In this document: positions 6,913-15,306 of the stretch, in pieces | Numbering within the stretch: position 1 is the stretch's first letter | Layout of the letters: every line of letters begins with the position of its first letter | From: Acidithiobacillus ferrianus | GTDB taxonomy: Bacteria > Pseudomonadota > Gammaproteobacteria > Acidithiobacillales > Acidithiobacillaceae | DNA: 64,000 nt | NCBI RefSeq assembly: GCF_010378095.1 | Contig: NZ_WNJL01000023.1 | Span: forward strand, 158,907-222,906 | Reading direction: 5' to 3' | Position numbers and translations under genes: made by a program | The notes under the pieces: model-generated | The model's input: only the letters and a program-made list of their open reading frames with translations | Told to the model about the DNA's origin: nothing | Databases searched by the model: none

Positions 6913-8736
6913 TCATGACCAATGCAAGGCGCGCATGAGGGCAAATTTTTTACGCTGATGGCCCTGCATGCGGGTCAGGATATCATCCAGGGTGTGCACG
7001 GCCTGGCCAATATACGGTCCTTTATTGAGCATCACGCACTCCGCCCGTTCATCCATGGCCGCATCGGTCAGTTCGGGACGTGAGATCATCCCCCTCTTGG
7101 CAAGGCTCTCCAAAACCTGGGTGGCCCAGACCACCGGCAGATGGGCGGCATCGGCAAGCCACAGGATTTCCTCCTGCACTTCAGTGAGCCGTTCTGGCCC
7201 CACCTCCATGGCGAGATCGCCGCGAGCCACCATGACGCCCAATGGTTGGCGACCGATGGCGGCGAGGAGGATTTCCGGTAGACGATGGAAGGCCTGGGCG
7301 GTTTCAATCTTGGCGATAATGCCGAGGTGCGTGGCCTGACGTTGACTGAGGGCATCACGCAGTGCGCGCATGTGCGCGGCGCTTTCCACAAAAGAAAAGC
7401 CGATCATGTCTACCAACGGAACGATCACGTCCAAATCCGCGCGGTCCTTGTCGCTCAAAGGGGGGAGGTCTAGGGGTAGTCCCGGGAAATTCAAGCCCCG
7501 GTCGGGGAAGAGGCGGTCCCCGCCGGGTTTGGCAACCGTGATCTGGAGCAGAGCGCCATCGGGAGACTGGGAAACCACTTCCGCACCGAACTTACCGTCA
7601 TCCATCCATACCTTCTGGCCCAGCGGTAGGCGTTCCACCAGGGAGGGGATCGTACAGGAAATACGGGCGGGCTGATGGTGATCCGGCTCTGCGGCCGCGC
7701 CGGGCAAGGCATCCCGGGTCAGCAAGAGGTGATCCCCTACGGCGAGCAGGATGGCGGTAGGTGTTTCGGGAATACCGGCGATGTGTCCATGACGGCGGCG
7801 GTGCTGGTCACTTTGCCACGGGGTCCCGTTCATGAGATAGACGCTTTGCGGGCAACTCAGGGTTACCCCCGCATCGGTCACGGATTCCACCTCCAGGCGG
7901 CGCTCTTTGCCTCGCGCATCCATGCAGCGCAATACTTCCCCGACTTCCGGAGGACGGTTGGTCTCGAGCGGCAGGAGTTGGCAATCCACCGGGGGCAACG
8001 GGCTTTGTGCATTCCCTTTCCACGCCGCCCGACAATGTGCTGGAAGAACCACTCGCCCCCGATGGTCCCGCATGGGCCGCAGGTGCAGGACGCCTTCCTC
8101 CGTGGCCAAAGGGCCGGTGCGAATCTTGTGGCCGGCCAGATCGGCGAGGATCTTGCATGGTCGCTCCGTCTCCTGCCGCGCAACGCGCAGCGTGCGCGCC
8201 ATTGCCGCCCATTCCACCGGGCTATCATGGGCGCAATTGATCCGGGCGATGTCCATGCCCGAAGTCAGCAGTTCTTTCATGAAGGCAAGATCGGTGGCCC
8301 GCTCGCCGGGCAAGGTCACCATGATACGGGTATTCCGCTTGCCGGGGGCTGGTCCCAGGAGTATCTCGGTATTGCTCCGGAGCGTGGACGCGTCCTCGTC
8401 ATCGCGGGTTGTCGAGGCATCTGAAGCGCGCCCCCGGGCTTTCCCGGTGGCTGCCCGGAGCACCGCGATGATGCGCTCTATGCTGTCCAAGACATGACTT
8501 TCACACCGCCCCAGTGAAGACAGGCCTTCCCGGGCCAATGCCTCCTGGAGGGGTCGAATATCGACACTGCGCAGGACCAGGTAATGGACCACGTTGCGCA
8601 CTCCGGGATGCAAGCGCAAACCGGGGTCCTGATGATCCAGGGCGGCGAGGCGCTTTTCGCTTTCGTCCAAGACGCGGTCGCGGAGGGCGAGTAAGGAATC
8701 CAGCAAGTCGTTCCATAGCGCGGCGCGTGTTGGCAT
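6913..8736 (-). CDS. Pyruvate kinase-like protein, long N-terminus, no C-domain
   Basis: 607 residues. The TIM-barrel core matches pyruvate kinase: RIMVTLPGERATD..ARINCAHD (normally TIGP..RxNFSHG), ILADLAGHKIRTG, VWMDDGKFGAEV, GLNFPGLPLDLPPLSDKD, IIAKIETAQA (catalytic Lys), VMVARGDLAMEVG, and ATQVLESLAKRGMISRPE..AECVMLNKGPY. A roughly 140-residue helical extension precedes the core, the B domain is enlarged, and the chain ends soon after the A domain, so the usual allosteric C-domain is missing. The start at 8736 has GGAGG six bases upstream; the frame stays open further but without a ribosome site. Catalytic activity is likely but not certain because several signature residues differ (NCAHD, LAGHK). 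Confidence 0.7.
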   Translation of the reverse strand: MPTRAALWNDLLDSLLALRDRVLDESEKRLAALDHQDPGLRLHPGVRNVVHYLVLRSVDIRPLQEALAREGLSSLGRCESHVLDSIERIIAVLRAATGKARGRASDASTTRDDEDASTLRSNTEILLGPAPGKRNTRIMVTLPGERATDLAFMKELLTSGMDIARINCAHDSPVEWAAMARTLRVARQETERPCKILADLAGHKIRTGPLATEEGVLHLRPMRDHRGRVVLPAHCRAAWKGNAQSPLPPVDCQLLPLETNRPPEVGEVLRCMDARGKERRLEVESVTDAGVTLSCPQSVYLMNGTPWQSDQHRRRHGHIAGIPETPTAILLAVGDHLLLTRDALPGAAAEPDHHQPARISCTIPSLVERLPLGQKVWMDDGKFGAEVVSQSPDGALLQITVAKPGGDRLFPDRGLNFPGLPLDLPPLSDKDRADLDVIVPLVDMIGFSFVESAAHMRALRDALSQRQATHLGIIAKIETAQAFHRLPEILLAAIGRQPLGVMVARGDLAMEVGPERLTEVQEEILWLADAAHLPVVWATQVLESLAKRGMISRPELTDAAMDERAECVMLNKGPYIGQAVHTLDDILTRMQGHQRKKFALMRALHWS

Positions 8737-8909
8737 AAATCCTCCGTGGCACGGAAGTATAAAGTATAAACGCGCTAGCCCAGCAATAGGCCGATACATG
8801 TTTCAACGACCGCAACCGTATCTTACGACTCCTAAGGTGGCTCTGTATAACCCCATTTGTCAGGATGGGTAGGTGGGCTGGGGACAGGAAGCGGGCATGT
8901 CTGGGCAGA

Positions 8910-9040
8910 TGATGTTTTGCGGAGGAACCGGGGTTGTCACGAATGCGCAAGGAGAAGAAGCGGGAAAGTTTTCTGCGAGAGATGGACCGGGTGGTTCCCT
9001 GGAAGCGTCTGGTGGACGTGATCGCACCCTGTTACCCCTT
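8910..9040 (+). pseudogene. IS5-type transposase N-terminal remnant
   Basis: A frame without its own start reads MRKEKKRESFLREMDRVV then PWKRLVDVIAPCYP, the conserved opening of IS5-group transposases (RERFL..MD.VVPW..L..LI.PHYP), and then degenerates. No terminal repeats or further transposase sequence were seen. The remnant sits in the gap between the pyruvate kinase-like gene and the bacteriocin-region operon. Confidence 0.5.
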
Positions 9041-9275
9041 CCTGCCGCGATGGTCCGCGCATCGCCCGGATTTTTGCCGTCCAGCAGCAGGAGCAACGCC
9101 TGCAAGGGGGGATTACCCCGTGGAAATAACGTACTGACCCAGGCTCACATTGTCATGTTTCCATCACCTGAGATTCATAAAAGTGCAATATTACCCTGAT
9201 ATAGTCCTCTGCGGTAGAGGGATTGTAAGCAGCCTGCCGACAATGACTGACCATAACAGAAAGGAAGGAACCGCA

Positions 9276-11141
9276 ATGCAACGCTCTAACGCGATCGCCC
9301 TGCAAGCAGCCTTGGCGCTATTTTTCTGTATCCCATTGGCCCAGGCCGCCAGCGAAGGGCTGCCGATTAAAATCCTCGCTTACGACGCCGTATACGACCT
9401 CCACCACAACGGGACCTATACCGGCACCATTCATGAGGTCGTCGTCCCGCTCAGCCACTATGGGGTACAGAAGTACGGACAGGCGCAAAAGCGGTTCTCC
9501 GCCAAGATGGAGCATGTGAGCGTCGCCGACGCCTACACCCTGAGCCCATCGGGAAAGCGATATCCGGTGCCTGAGAAGAAGATATTCACGCGTACATTGC
9601 CGGTCGCGCAAAACGCCCCGGAGTTCAGTGACGCCAAGACCACCACGGTGGTCTTTCCCCATGTGGCCGTGGGCGATGAACTGGTGGCGGACTGGAAAAT
9701 CGATTTTCTGAAACCTTATTTTCCGGATGCCATTTCTCTTTCCCATGCCGTGCCGTATTTTTTGCAGGCCGACAACGTGCATATCATCGTCCACGCGCCG
9801 ACCGCGATGGCCCTGCACTGGGCGGGGAGCGATGGTTATGCGGTCACCCACACGGTCGCCAACGGGGTGCAAACCATTACCGCGACCCTGCATCAACCCA
9901 CCGCGCAACCCCTTCAAATCAATGCGGTGGATTTTCATCAGGTTAGCCCGACCTTCATCCTGAGCACCTTCCCGAACTGGCAGGCGGTTGGCGATGCCTA
10001 CTGGAAATATGCCGAGCCTGCCGAAGTGGTGACCCCGGAGATCAAAGCGCTGGCAGATAAGATCACCGAAGGAAAGACCGGTGAGGCCACCGTGCAGGCC
10101 CTTTATGACTGGACCGTGCATCACATTCGTTGGGTGGGTATTGAAACCGGGCTGAGCGGTTACAAGCCTTATCCAGCCGCCACGACGCTCAGCCAGCGCT
10201 ATGGCGACTGCAAAGCCGCCGCCGCACTCCTGGTTGCCTTGCTGCACGCCAAAGGCATCGCTGCCCAACCGGTACTGTTAGGTGCAGGCAATGATTTTGA
10301 ATGGCAGAACGTGGCCAGCCTGCAGCAGATCAACCACGTCATCGTGCATGTACCCGCTTATCATCTTTATCTGGATGCGACCTCCGGGTACGCACCAGCG
10401 GGCACCATACCGCTCCCCGACGCCAATCATCCGGTGATTTTCGTCGGCGCCCACTCTGAAATCGCCAGAACGCCGGGGGATGCACCGGAAGCCAGTGGCA
10501 TGACCGGCATGGAGACGGTATCCATCACCAAAGACGGCAGTTTGAAAGCCCAGGAAACCCTTCATTTAACCGGATACGGAGCCTGGTTCTGGAAAGATCT
10601 GCTGGCGCGGATTCCGATGAGCGAGTATGGCGCGCTGCTTCATCATGTGATGGCGCAGGCCGGGCTAATGACGCAAAGCGTCCATCTGAAGGCATCACCT
10701 GCCCATACCCTGAGTGACCCTTTTATCCTGCAGTCCACTTGGAAAACCGCACCGGGCGTGCCATTGACGGCGATCAGCCGGGTTCATCTGCACTACGGAC
10801 TGAACACCGCCTCTCTGCGCAATCTGACCGCGCGCCTGACCAGTGCCACGGTGCACTACCCTGTTTTCATGCCCTATGGCCATGCACGGTGGAGCAGCAC
10901 CCTGGATTTGCCCAAAGGCTACTCTTGGGACGTCAAAGATGCAGACCATCAGGTCAAAAACAGTGCGGGTGTTTTTGATGAAAAAATACACCTGCTGGCC
11001 CCGGACAAGCTGCAAGTGACCAGTTCCATGCATCTGGATCATATGGTGTATAGCCCCGAAGCCTATCCCGATCTCTATAAGCTGGTCAGTGAAGCGATGG
11101 CTTTGGAGCAGGGGGGATTTGCAGTGAGGGCTACATCTTGA
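9276..11141 (+). CDS. DUF3857/transglutaminase-like exported protein
   Basis: 621 residues. A signal peptide occupies 1-24 (hydrophobic core, then PLAQAAS). An N-terminal DUF3857 beta-sandwich follows, then a transglutaminase-like fold with the catalytic triad visible as Cys312 (YGDCKAAAALLV), His354 (NHVIVHV) and Asp367 (YLDATSGYAP), and a C-terminal DUF3858-like region. The ATG at 9276 has AAGGAAGGA upstream and gives a good signal peptide; a longer frame to 9150 lacks both. The stop overlaps the TTG start of the HPr-kinase-like gene (TTGA), so the two are translationally coupled. Periplasmic protease or cross-linking activity is a family-level guess. Confidence 0.75.
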   Translation: MQRSNAIALQAALALFFCIPLAQAASEGLPIKILAYDAVYDLHHNGTYTGTIHEVVVPLSHYGVQKYGQAQKRFSAKMEHVSVADAYTLSPSGKRYPVPEKKIFTRTLPVAQNAPEFSDAKTTTVVFPHVAVGDELVADWKIDFLKPYFPDAISLSHAVPYFLQADNVHIIVHAPTAMALHWAGSDGYAVTHTVANGVQTITATLHQPTAQPLQINAVDFHQVSPTFILSTFPNWQAVGDAYWKYAEPAEVVTPEIKALADKITEGKTGEATVQALYDWTVHHIRWVGIETGLSGYKPYPAATTLSQRYGDCKAAAALLVALLHAKGIAAQPVLLGAGNDFEWQNVASLQQINHVIVHVPAYHLYLDATSGYAPAGTIPLPDANHPVIFVGAHSEIARTPGDAPEASGMTGMETVSITKDGSLKAQETLHLTGYGAWFWKDLLARIPMSEYGALLHHVMAQAGLMTQSVHLKASPAHTLSDPFILQSTWKTAPGVPLTAISRVHLHYGLNTASLRNLTARLTSATVHYPVFMPYGHARWSSTLDLPKGYSWDVKDADHQVKNSAGVFDEKIHLLAPDKLQVTSSMHLDHMVYSPEAYPDLYKLVSEAMALEQGGFAVRATS

Positions 11142-12055
11142 AAGAACAAGTACTACCATTACATCAGCCGAATTTCAACATTCCGATTGATAATATAACC
11201 CTTTCAGAGCGGGAGACATTAAGGGAGTGGCAGCCACCTGTAAAAGTGCCTAAAGACTATTTCTGGTGGGAGGTAAGAGGCGGCGAAATTTATATATCCA
11301 TGCCTAAACTAGGGCATTTCCACGTTAAGGGCGGCATACAGATAGACTATTCTCTAATAAATAATGCTGATCCTATAGCGATGCAAGCATTTATCAGTCG
11401 CGCTTTGTTTAGTTCGATTGTTCATCAAAGACACGAGATCCCAATTCGAGGCACCGCGATTGTTTCCAGGAATGAATCCGGCGCAACAATATTTAGTGGA
11501 AAGTCAGGTGTTGGCAAGTCTTCCATAAGTGCCATACTTTGTTTGAGGGGGTGGTCAATCCTTGCTGATGACATTTGTAGGATTTCAGTCCTTCCAGAAG
11601 CAAAATCTGAAATTAACTTATTTGTTCATCATGGATATACTGCTATTCAATTGACTGCTGACACATGCAATCGCCTGGAAATTGACACTACTGTGCTACG
11701 GCCAGCAGCAACCGAACGAGACAAGTTCTACTATACTCCTGAGCGAATGGCGCTCAAGCAGCGTGCACCAACTAGGATTATAATCTTGAATAGGCCAGCA
11801 TCAACCAGCCGATTGGAATGGGGAAGATGTTCGGACGAAGTCGCAATTGCGGCATTAGAGCCACAAATGTGTCGTATCGAGATAGGTAAGGCCATATTGG
11901 GTTCCGAAAAAATGATAGCCTTAGTTAAATCACTTATATCTACTGTACCCGTATTTGTTCTATCCATTCCGCAGGATGTTGGACCAGAGGACGTTGCCAT
12001 GGAAATCGAGAGAGCCGTATGCGATCAGCTTCTGGATGGTTTAGGCACCCGATGA
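11138..12055 (+). CDS. HPr kinase (HprK)-like P-loop kinase
   Basis: 305 residues. The P-loop FSGKSGVGKSSISAILCL and the following GWSILADDICRI match HPr kinase/phosphorylase and its relatives (GxSGxGKS, LADD). The classical HprK N-terminal domain and C-terminal HPr-binding signature are not evident, so this is an HprK-related kinase. Such kinases occur in peptide natural-product clusters, including lasso peptide clusters where one phosphorylates the precursor. Here the gene lies 170 bp before a double-glycine peptide gene and is coupled by TTGA to the transglutaminase-like gene. The gene is more AT-rich than its 5' neighbour. The substrate is unknown. Confidence 0.65.
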   Translation: MKEQVLPLHQPNFNIPIDNITLSERETLREWQPPVKVPKDYFWWEVRGGEIYISMPKLGHFHVKGGIQIDYSLINNADPIAMQAFISRALFSSIVHQRHEIPIRGTAIVSRNESGATIFSGKSGVGKSSISAILCLRGWSILADDICRISVLPEAKSEINLFVHHGYTAIQLTADTCNRLEIDTTVLRPAATERDKFYYTPERMALKQRAPTRIIILNRPASTSRLEWGRCSDEVAIAALEPQMCRIEIGKAILGSEKMIALVKSLISTVPVFVLSIPQDVGPEDVAMEIERAVCDQLLDGLGTR

Positions 12056-12222
12056 TGATAAAATTAGTCACAGGATATTTTATAAAACTATTGGATCCCA
12101 TGAAGATGGTTTATTACGAGTGTTTTTTAATTCTGTGAATCGCGCAATATTGGCGACAACAGGATGCTGGTGCGCAGGCAGCAATTTTTCCTGCGATTAA
12201 CTTAAGTCAAAAGGAGATGATT

Positions 12223-12444
12223 ATGCGCGAGTTGACGATAGAAGAGGTTAACGGTATTTCGGGTGGCCTTGCACCAGTTAGTTTCATACTGGGAGCTGGT
12301 TCCGCTATAATGGCCATTGGTGCCGCCGGGCTTGGTGCGGCGACAGCTATTATAGGTGGGCCGGAGTTGGTACTGGGCGCTGCTGTATACGGGGTTGGAT
12401 CCGCCGTTTTTGGTTTTGGAGCCGCCATGTTCGCTGATTATTAA
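12223..12444 (+). CDS. Double-glycine-leader bacteriocin precursor (class II microcin-like)
   Basis: 73 residues. The leader MRELTIEEVNGISGG has the double-glycine consensus: Leu-12, Glu-8, Val-7, Ile-4, Gly-2, Gly-1. The 58-residue core LAPVSFILGAGSAI..AMFADY is Gly/Ala-rich, strongly hydrophobic, has several GxxxG or GxxG steps, no Cys and no Lys/Arg, and a net acidic charge. The ATG at 12223 is six bases after AAGGAG; an ATG at 12217 lies too close to that site. Cleavage after GG and export by the C39 ABC transporter encoded downstream is expected, with membrane insertion into target cells by analogy to microcin V. Antibacterial action is inferred. Confidence 0.8.
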   Translation: MRELTIEEVNGISGGLAPVSFILGAGSAIMAIGAAGLGAATAIIGGPELVLGAAVYGVGSAVFGFGAAMFADY

Positions 12445-12495
12445 GGCACACAGACACAATATTGCCCTACAATTAGGGAGGTATTGCGGTCTGTG

Positions 12496-12615
12496 AATGC
12501 GTGCTTATCCGCTTGGCTCTCATACAGTTACTATCTGTGATTAATCACTATGTTCCAGAGCATAGGTGTTGTGCGATGGGAATTGTTTTGGGAGATAACC
12601 GGATAAGCACGCATT
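12496..12615. repeat. 120-bp segment bounded by perfect 16-bp inverted repeats
   Basis: AATGCGTGCTTATCCG at 12496-12511 and its exact complement CGGATAAGCACGCATT at 12600-12615 enclose 88 bp with no gene. The structure lies between the peptide gene and the next membrane protein gene. It could be a miniature inverted-repeat element or, when transcribed, a long-range RNA stem that separates expression of the two genes. Short TTAAT sequences lie near the right end, but no clear target duplication was found. Confidence 0.6.
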
Positions 12616-12650
12616 AATCATTAATGTGTTAGATCAGGAACGGGGGACAC

Positions 12651-13025
12651 ATGGATAAGGAATGCATTCAAATAGATACCATATACGGTTCCGCATATAT
12701 TGCGGTAAGAAAGAGATATTATCGGTTCTTTAATTTATTGCCATTTATATTATTTATGTCTTTGTCAAGCATAGTTATGCACATGCTTGACAGCCCTAGG
12801 TATTTAAAAATATATAGTTATTCAACTATTTATTTATCATTTTTCGCGTCTTCAATAATGACACTTATTATATGTGACGCGTTTTTTTTTGCTACAAAAG
12901 CCTTAAAAGTCAATAGCTGCGATGCCACACTACTTAAAAGGAGGGTAAATTGGAGGTACTTGGAGCTTATGTTTATTGCTGTTTGCTCCCTAGTCTACGT
13001 GCTAACTCAAATTATATATAATTAA
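12651..13025 (+). CDS. Small membrane protein, candidate immunity protein
   Basis: 124 residues, about 30% GC by eye, much more AT-rich than the flanking region. Three hydrophobic segments are visible: about 27-46 (FFNLLPFILFMSLSSIVM), 58-80 (YSTIYLSFFASSIMTLIICD) and 103-122 (LELMFIAVCSLVYVLTQII). The N-terminus and a loop near 83-100 are Lys/Arg-rich. No family is recognised. Its location directly after the bacteriocin peptide, small size and membrane nature fit an immunity protein. The ATG at 12651 follows GGGGGA. Confidence 0.5.
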   Translation: MDKECIQIDTIYGSAYIAVRKRYYRFFNLLPFILFMSLSSIVMHMLDSPRYLKIYSYSTIYLSFFASSIMTLIICDAFFFATKALKVNSCDATLLKRRVNWRYLELMFIAVCSLVYVLTQIIYN

Positions 13026-13178
13026 ATAGTGCATGTTGCACAGTCCGAAAACCATTGCCAAAATTAGTTTTTGTTGGTTGTCTGGGAAAACCGCTAAATT
13101 TTCACAATCCCCGGTGGATTTTGCTAAACAACCCGCCGATATACTGCCGTGCGGCCACCTATAATCAAGGAGAGCAGT

Positions 13179-13721
13179 ATGGAAAAAGTGCAGATATCTC
13201 GACTCAAACCGATTTGGAGCGTCAATAGCATCTATAGCGTACTAAAAACTGCCGCTTGTCCAATAGCCGTGTTAGGTGGATTATTCTTGTTAGTTGTTAT
13301 TACAGAAGTGGTTACTGGCCATCTCCATGACTTGCTGTTAGCAGTTGTTTCGCAATATTCTGCTGTTCTTTTTGTTTTGGTAATTTTCGTGCTTTTTGTA
13401 TATGCTCCAGTGGCTGTATTCATGACATTCCCGGTTAAAATGACAATTGGTACTGAATTGCCAAAGGTTTATTGGGGTGACCATGTGGATGCGATATTGG
13501 CACAACTTGGATTATACGAAAAAGAATTAACCACGGGAACGATCCGGGTGTTTCATCCAAAAGCAAAAAGTGGGCTAAAGATGTGTACATACGGGCAAGT
13601 GGTTTTTGACAACGCAGAGGGTGCCTCAATAGCGGTGACAGGTCCATTATTGTTGCTATATCGGCTGCGACGTCATTTGCTTTTTAGGAATGATCATGGT
13701 GACGTTCCAAAAGAACGGTAA
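13179..13721 (+). CDS. Unknown membrane protein in bacteriocin cluster
   Basis: 180 residues with two strong membrane segments: about 28-50 (CPIAVLGGLFLLVVITEVV) and 60-88 (YSAVLFVLVIFVLFVYAPVAVF). A cytoplasmic C-terminal part of about 90 residues carries basic and aromatic residues (RVFHPKAKSGLKM, LYRLRRHLLFRNDH). The start at 13179 has AAGGAG seven bases upstream. No family recognised. It may be a second immunity protein or an accessory to export; position between peptide and exporter genes is the only functional hint. Confidence 0.5.
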   Translation: MEKVQISRLKPIWSVNSIYSVLKTAACPIAVLGGLFLLVVITEVVTGHLHDLLLAVVSQYSAVLFVLVIFVLFVYAPVAVFMTFPVKMTIGTELPKVYWGDHVDAILAQLGLYEKELTTGTIRVFHPKAKSGLKMCTYGQVVFDNAEGASIAVTGPLLLLYRLRRHLLFRNDHGDVPKER

Positions 13722-13902
13722 TCCATTTTCATGCCTGTCAAGCCGGTTGAATAACACGGTTACCATATACGCTCTGATCTCCCACAAGTGACCATCGGAA
13801 GATACGTGAAGGTTAGCCATGGCAAGTTATTGGTAAACTTTGGAGAAATAAATGTTAACAATTGGTAGAAGATTGGTTATTATGGTGTTTTTTATATTGT
13901 TG

Positions 13903-13921
13903 TCATAATATCATATTATGA
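13903..13921. promoter_or_regulatory. Perfect palindrome over the start of the HlyD-like gene
   Basis: TCATAATAT-C-ATATTATGA, 9-bp arms around one base, covers the proposed ATG (13918-13920). A 19-bp AT-rich palindrome here is compatible with an operator or a hairpin controlling translation of the exporter operon. If translation starts at the next ATG (13933), the palindrome would lie just upstream of it. Confidence 0.4.
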
Positions 13922-15306
13922 TACGGCCCTCTATGACAAAAGAGCAATCTAAATTCGTGAAAAACAGCATGCCAACACGTGACGATCAAACATTATTTCG
14001 CCCAGATGCGATCCAAAGCTCCGGGGCATCCTGGCTCGGTCCTATCCGCCTGGGTTCGCCCGTCCATCATCATGTCTACGCGGTCATAGCGCTATTTGTC
14101 ACGCTGGCGATCATCCTGCTCCTTATTTTCGGTCATTACACGAGACACCTGGCCGTCACCGGCATACTGGTCCCGTCACAAGGCCTGTTAACGATATCCG
14201 CCCCTATTTCCGGCACGGTTGAAAAAGTGTTGGTGCATTCTGGCGAAAAGGTTCGCGCCGGTGCCCCATTGCTGGAAATCGCCAGCAACCCGGACAATCC
14301 TTCCGTGGGATTAGTGGCGACCATCATCGAACAATCCATCAATGCGGAAAAACGGGTTCTGAGCGGCAGCCTTTCCGCGGCGCGTTCTGTTTCCCGCATG
14401 CAGCAGATGGCCTTGCGGGACAAACTGCAACTTTTGCAGGCCCAACTGGTGGAAACGAGCGCCGAGATCGCTATCCAGCATCAGGATATTGCCAGCACCG
14501 AGAAGGTGTTGCGGGAATTTATGAGCGTGCGGGGCAGAGGATTGGTTTCGGATCCCGAACTCCAGCAGCAGCATCTCACGGTCTATAGCGCCGAGACGCA
14601 ACTGGAAGGCCTTGAACGCCAGCGGACGGAACTTGCGCAGAGCATCAGTAGCGCGACCCATCAACTGGGGGAGTTGCCATTGACGTCCTTGAACCAGGAA
14701 AACACCATTCGCAGCAAACTGGAAACGCTTCGTCAGGAACTGGCCAAAACCGCCGGTGGCAATGTCCTCCTCGTACGCGCCCCCGCCAACGGCATTGTTT
14801 CCGCCATGACCGTCAACCCCGGCCAGGCCATCGCCGCCGGACAACCCGTCTTATCCGTCATGCCGGCCGGGGATCCCCTGCGCGCCCAGTTGCTTGTGTC
14901 GAGCCAAGCCATCGGCTTCGTGACCGTGGGGAGGACAGTTGCATTGCATTATGCGGCCTTTCCCTACCGGGATTTTGGCACTTTCCATGGCACCGTGCGC
15001 AGCATTTCTGGTAGTGCACTAACGCCCGAGGAAATAACCACCCTCACCGGTGCCCATTCCACGGTCCCGCTCTATCGGGTCATGGTCCAATTGCACCGTA
15101 CCACCGTGGAAGTCCATAGCCATCAAAAATCGCTGCGTGCGGGCATGCAACTCCATGCAGAAGTCACCCTCAATCGACTGCGCCTTATTCAATGGGTCTT
15201 TGAACCCCTGTATGGTCTCGGTCACGATCTCTTTCCGAATTCGCGGCATGCGGATCATTCCGCAGCAGCACCTTCGCCGATCATTGCCCAGCCATCCCTG
15301 CCATGA
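13918..15306 (+). CDS. HlyD-family adaptor of bacteriocin exporter (CvaA-like)
   Basis: 462 residues. A cytoplasmic N-terminus is followed by one membrane anchor (about 53-73) and a periplasmic part: split biotinyl/lipoyl-like halves (ISAPISGTVEKVLVHSGEKVRAG near 95; VRAPANGIVSAMTVNPGQAIAAG near 290) around a long alpha-helical hairpin with Gln/Glu-rich heptads, then a beta-barrel. This architecture bridges the inner-membrane ABC exporter to a TolC channel, as CvaA does for microcin V. The stop overlaps the start of the ABC gene by four bases. The ATG at 13918 lacks a good ribosome site and the ATG at 13933 is an alternative. Confidence 0.85.
   Translation: MIRPSMTKEQSKFVKNSMPTRDDQTLFRPDAIQSSGASWLGPIRLGSPVHHHVYAVIALFVTLAIILLLIFGHYTRHLAVTGILVPSQGLLTISAPISGTVEKVLVHSGEKVRAGAPLLEIASNPDNPSVGLVATIIEQSINAEKRVLSGSLSAARSVSRMQQMALRDKLQLLQAQLVETSAEIAIQHQDIASTEKVLREFMSVRGRGLVSDPELQQQHLTVYSAETQLEGLERQRTELAQSISSATHQLGELPLTSLNQENTIRSKLETLRQELAKTAGGNVLLVRAPANGIVSAMTVNPGQAIAAGQPVLSVMPAGDPLRAQLLVSSQAIGFVTVGRTVALHYAAFPYRDFGTFHGTVRSISGSALTPEEITTLTGAHSTVPLYRVMVQLHRTTVEVHSHQKSLRAGMQLHAEVTLNRLRLIQWVFEPLYGLGHDLFPNSRHADHSAAAPSPIIAQPSLP

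Noticed and set aside
9318..10268. 316-codon antisense open frame inside the transglutaminase-like gene
   Set aside because: The sense gene has domains, signal peptide and catalytic triad; the antisense product has no recognisable sequence and is typical of GC-rich shadow frames.
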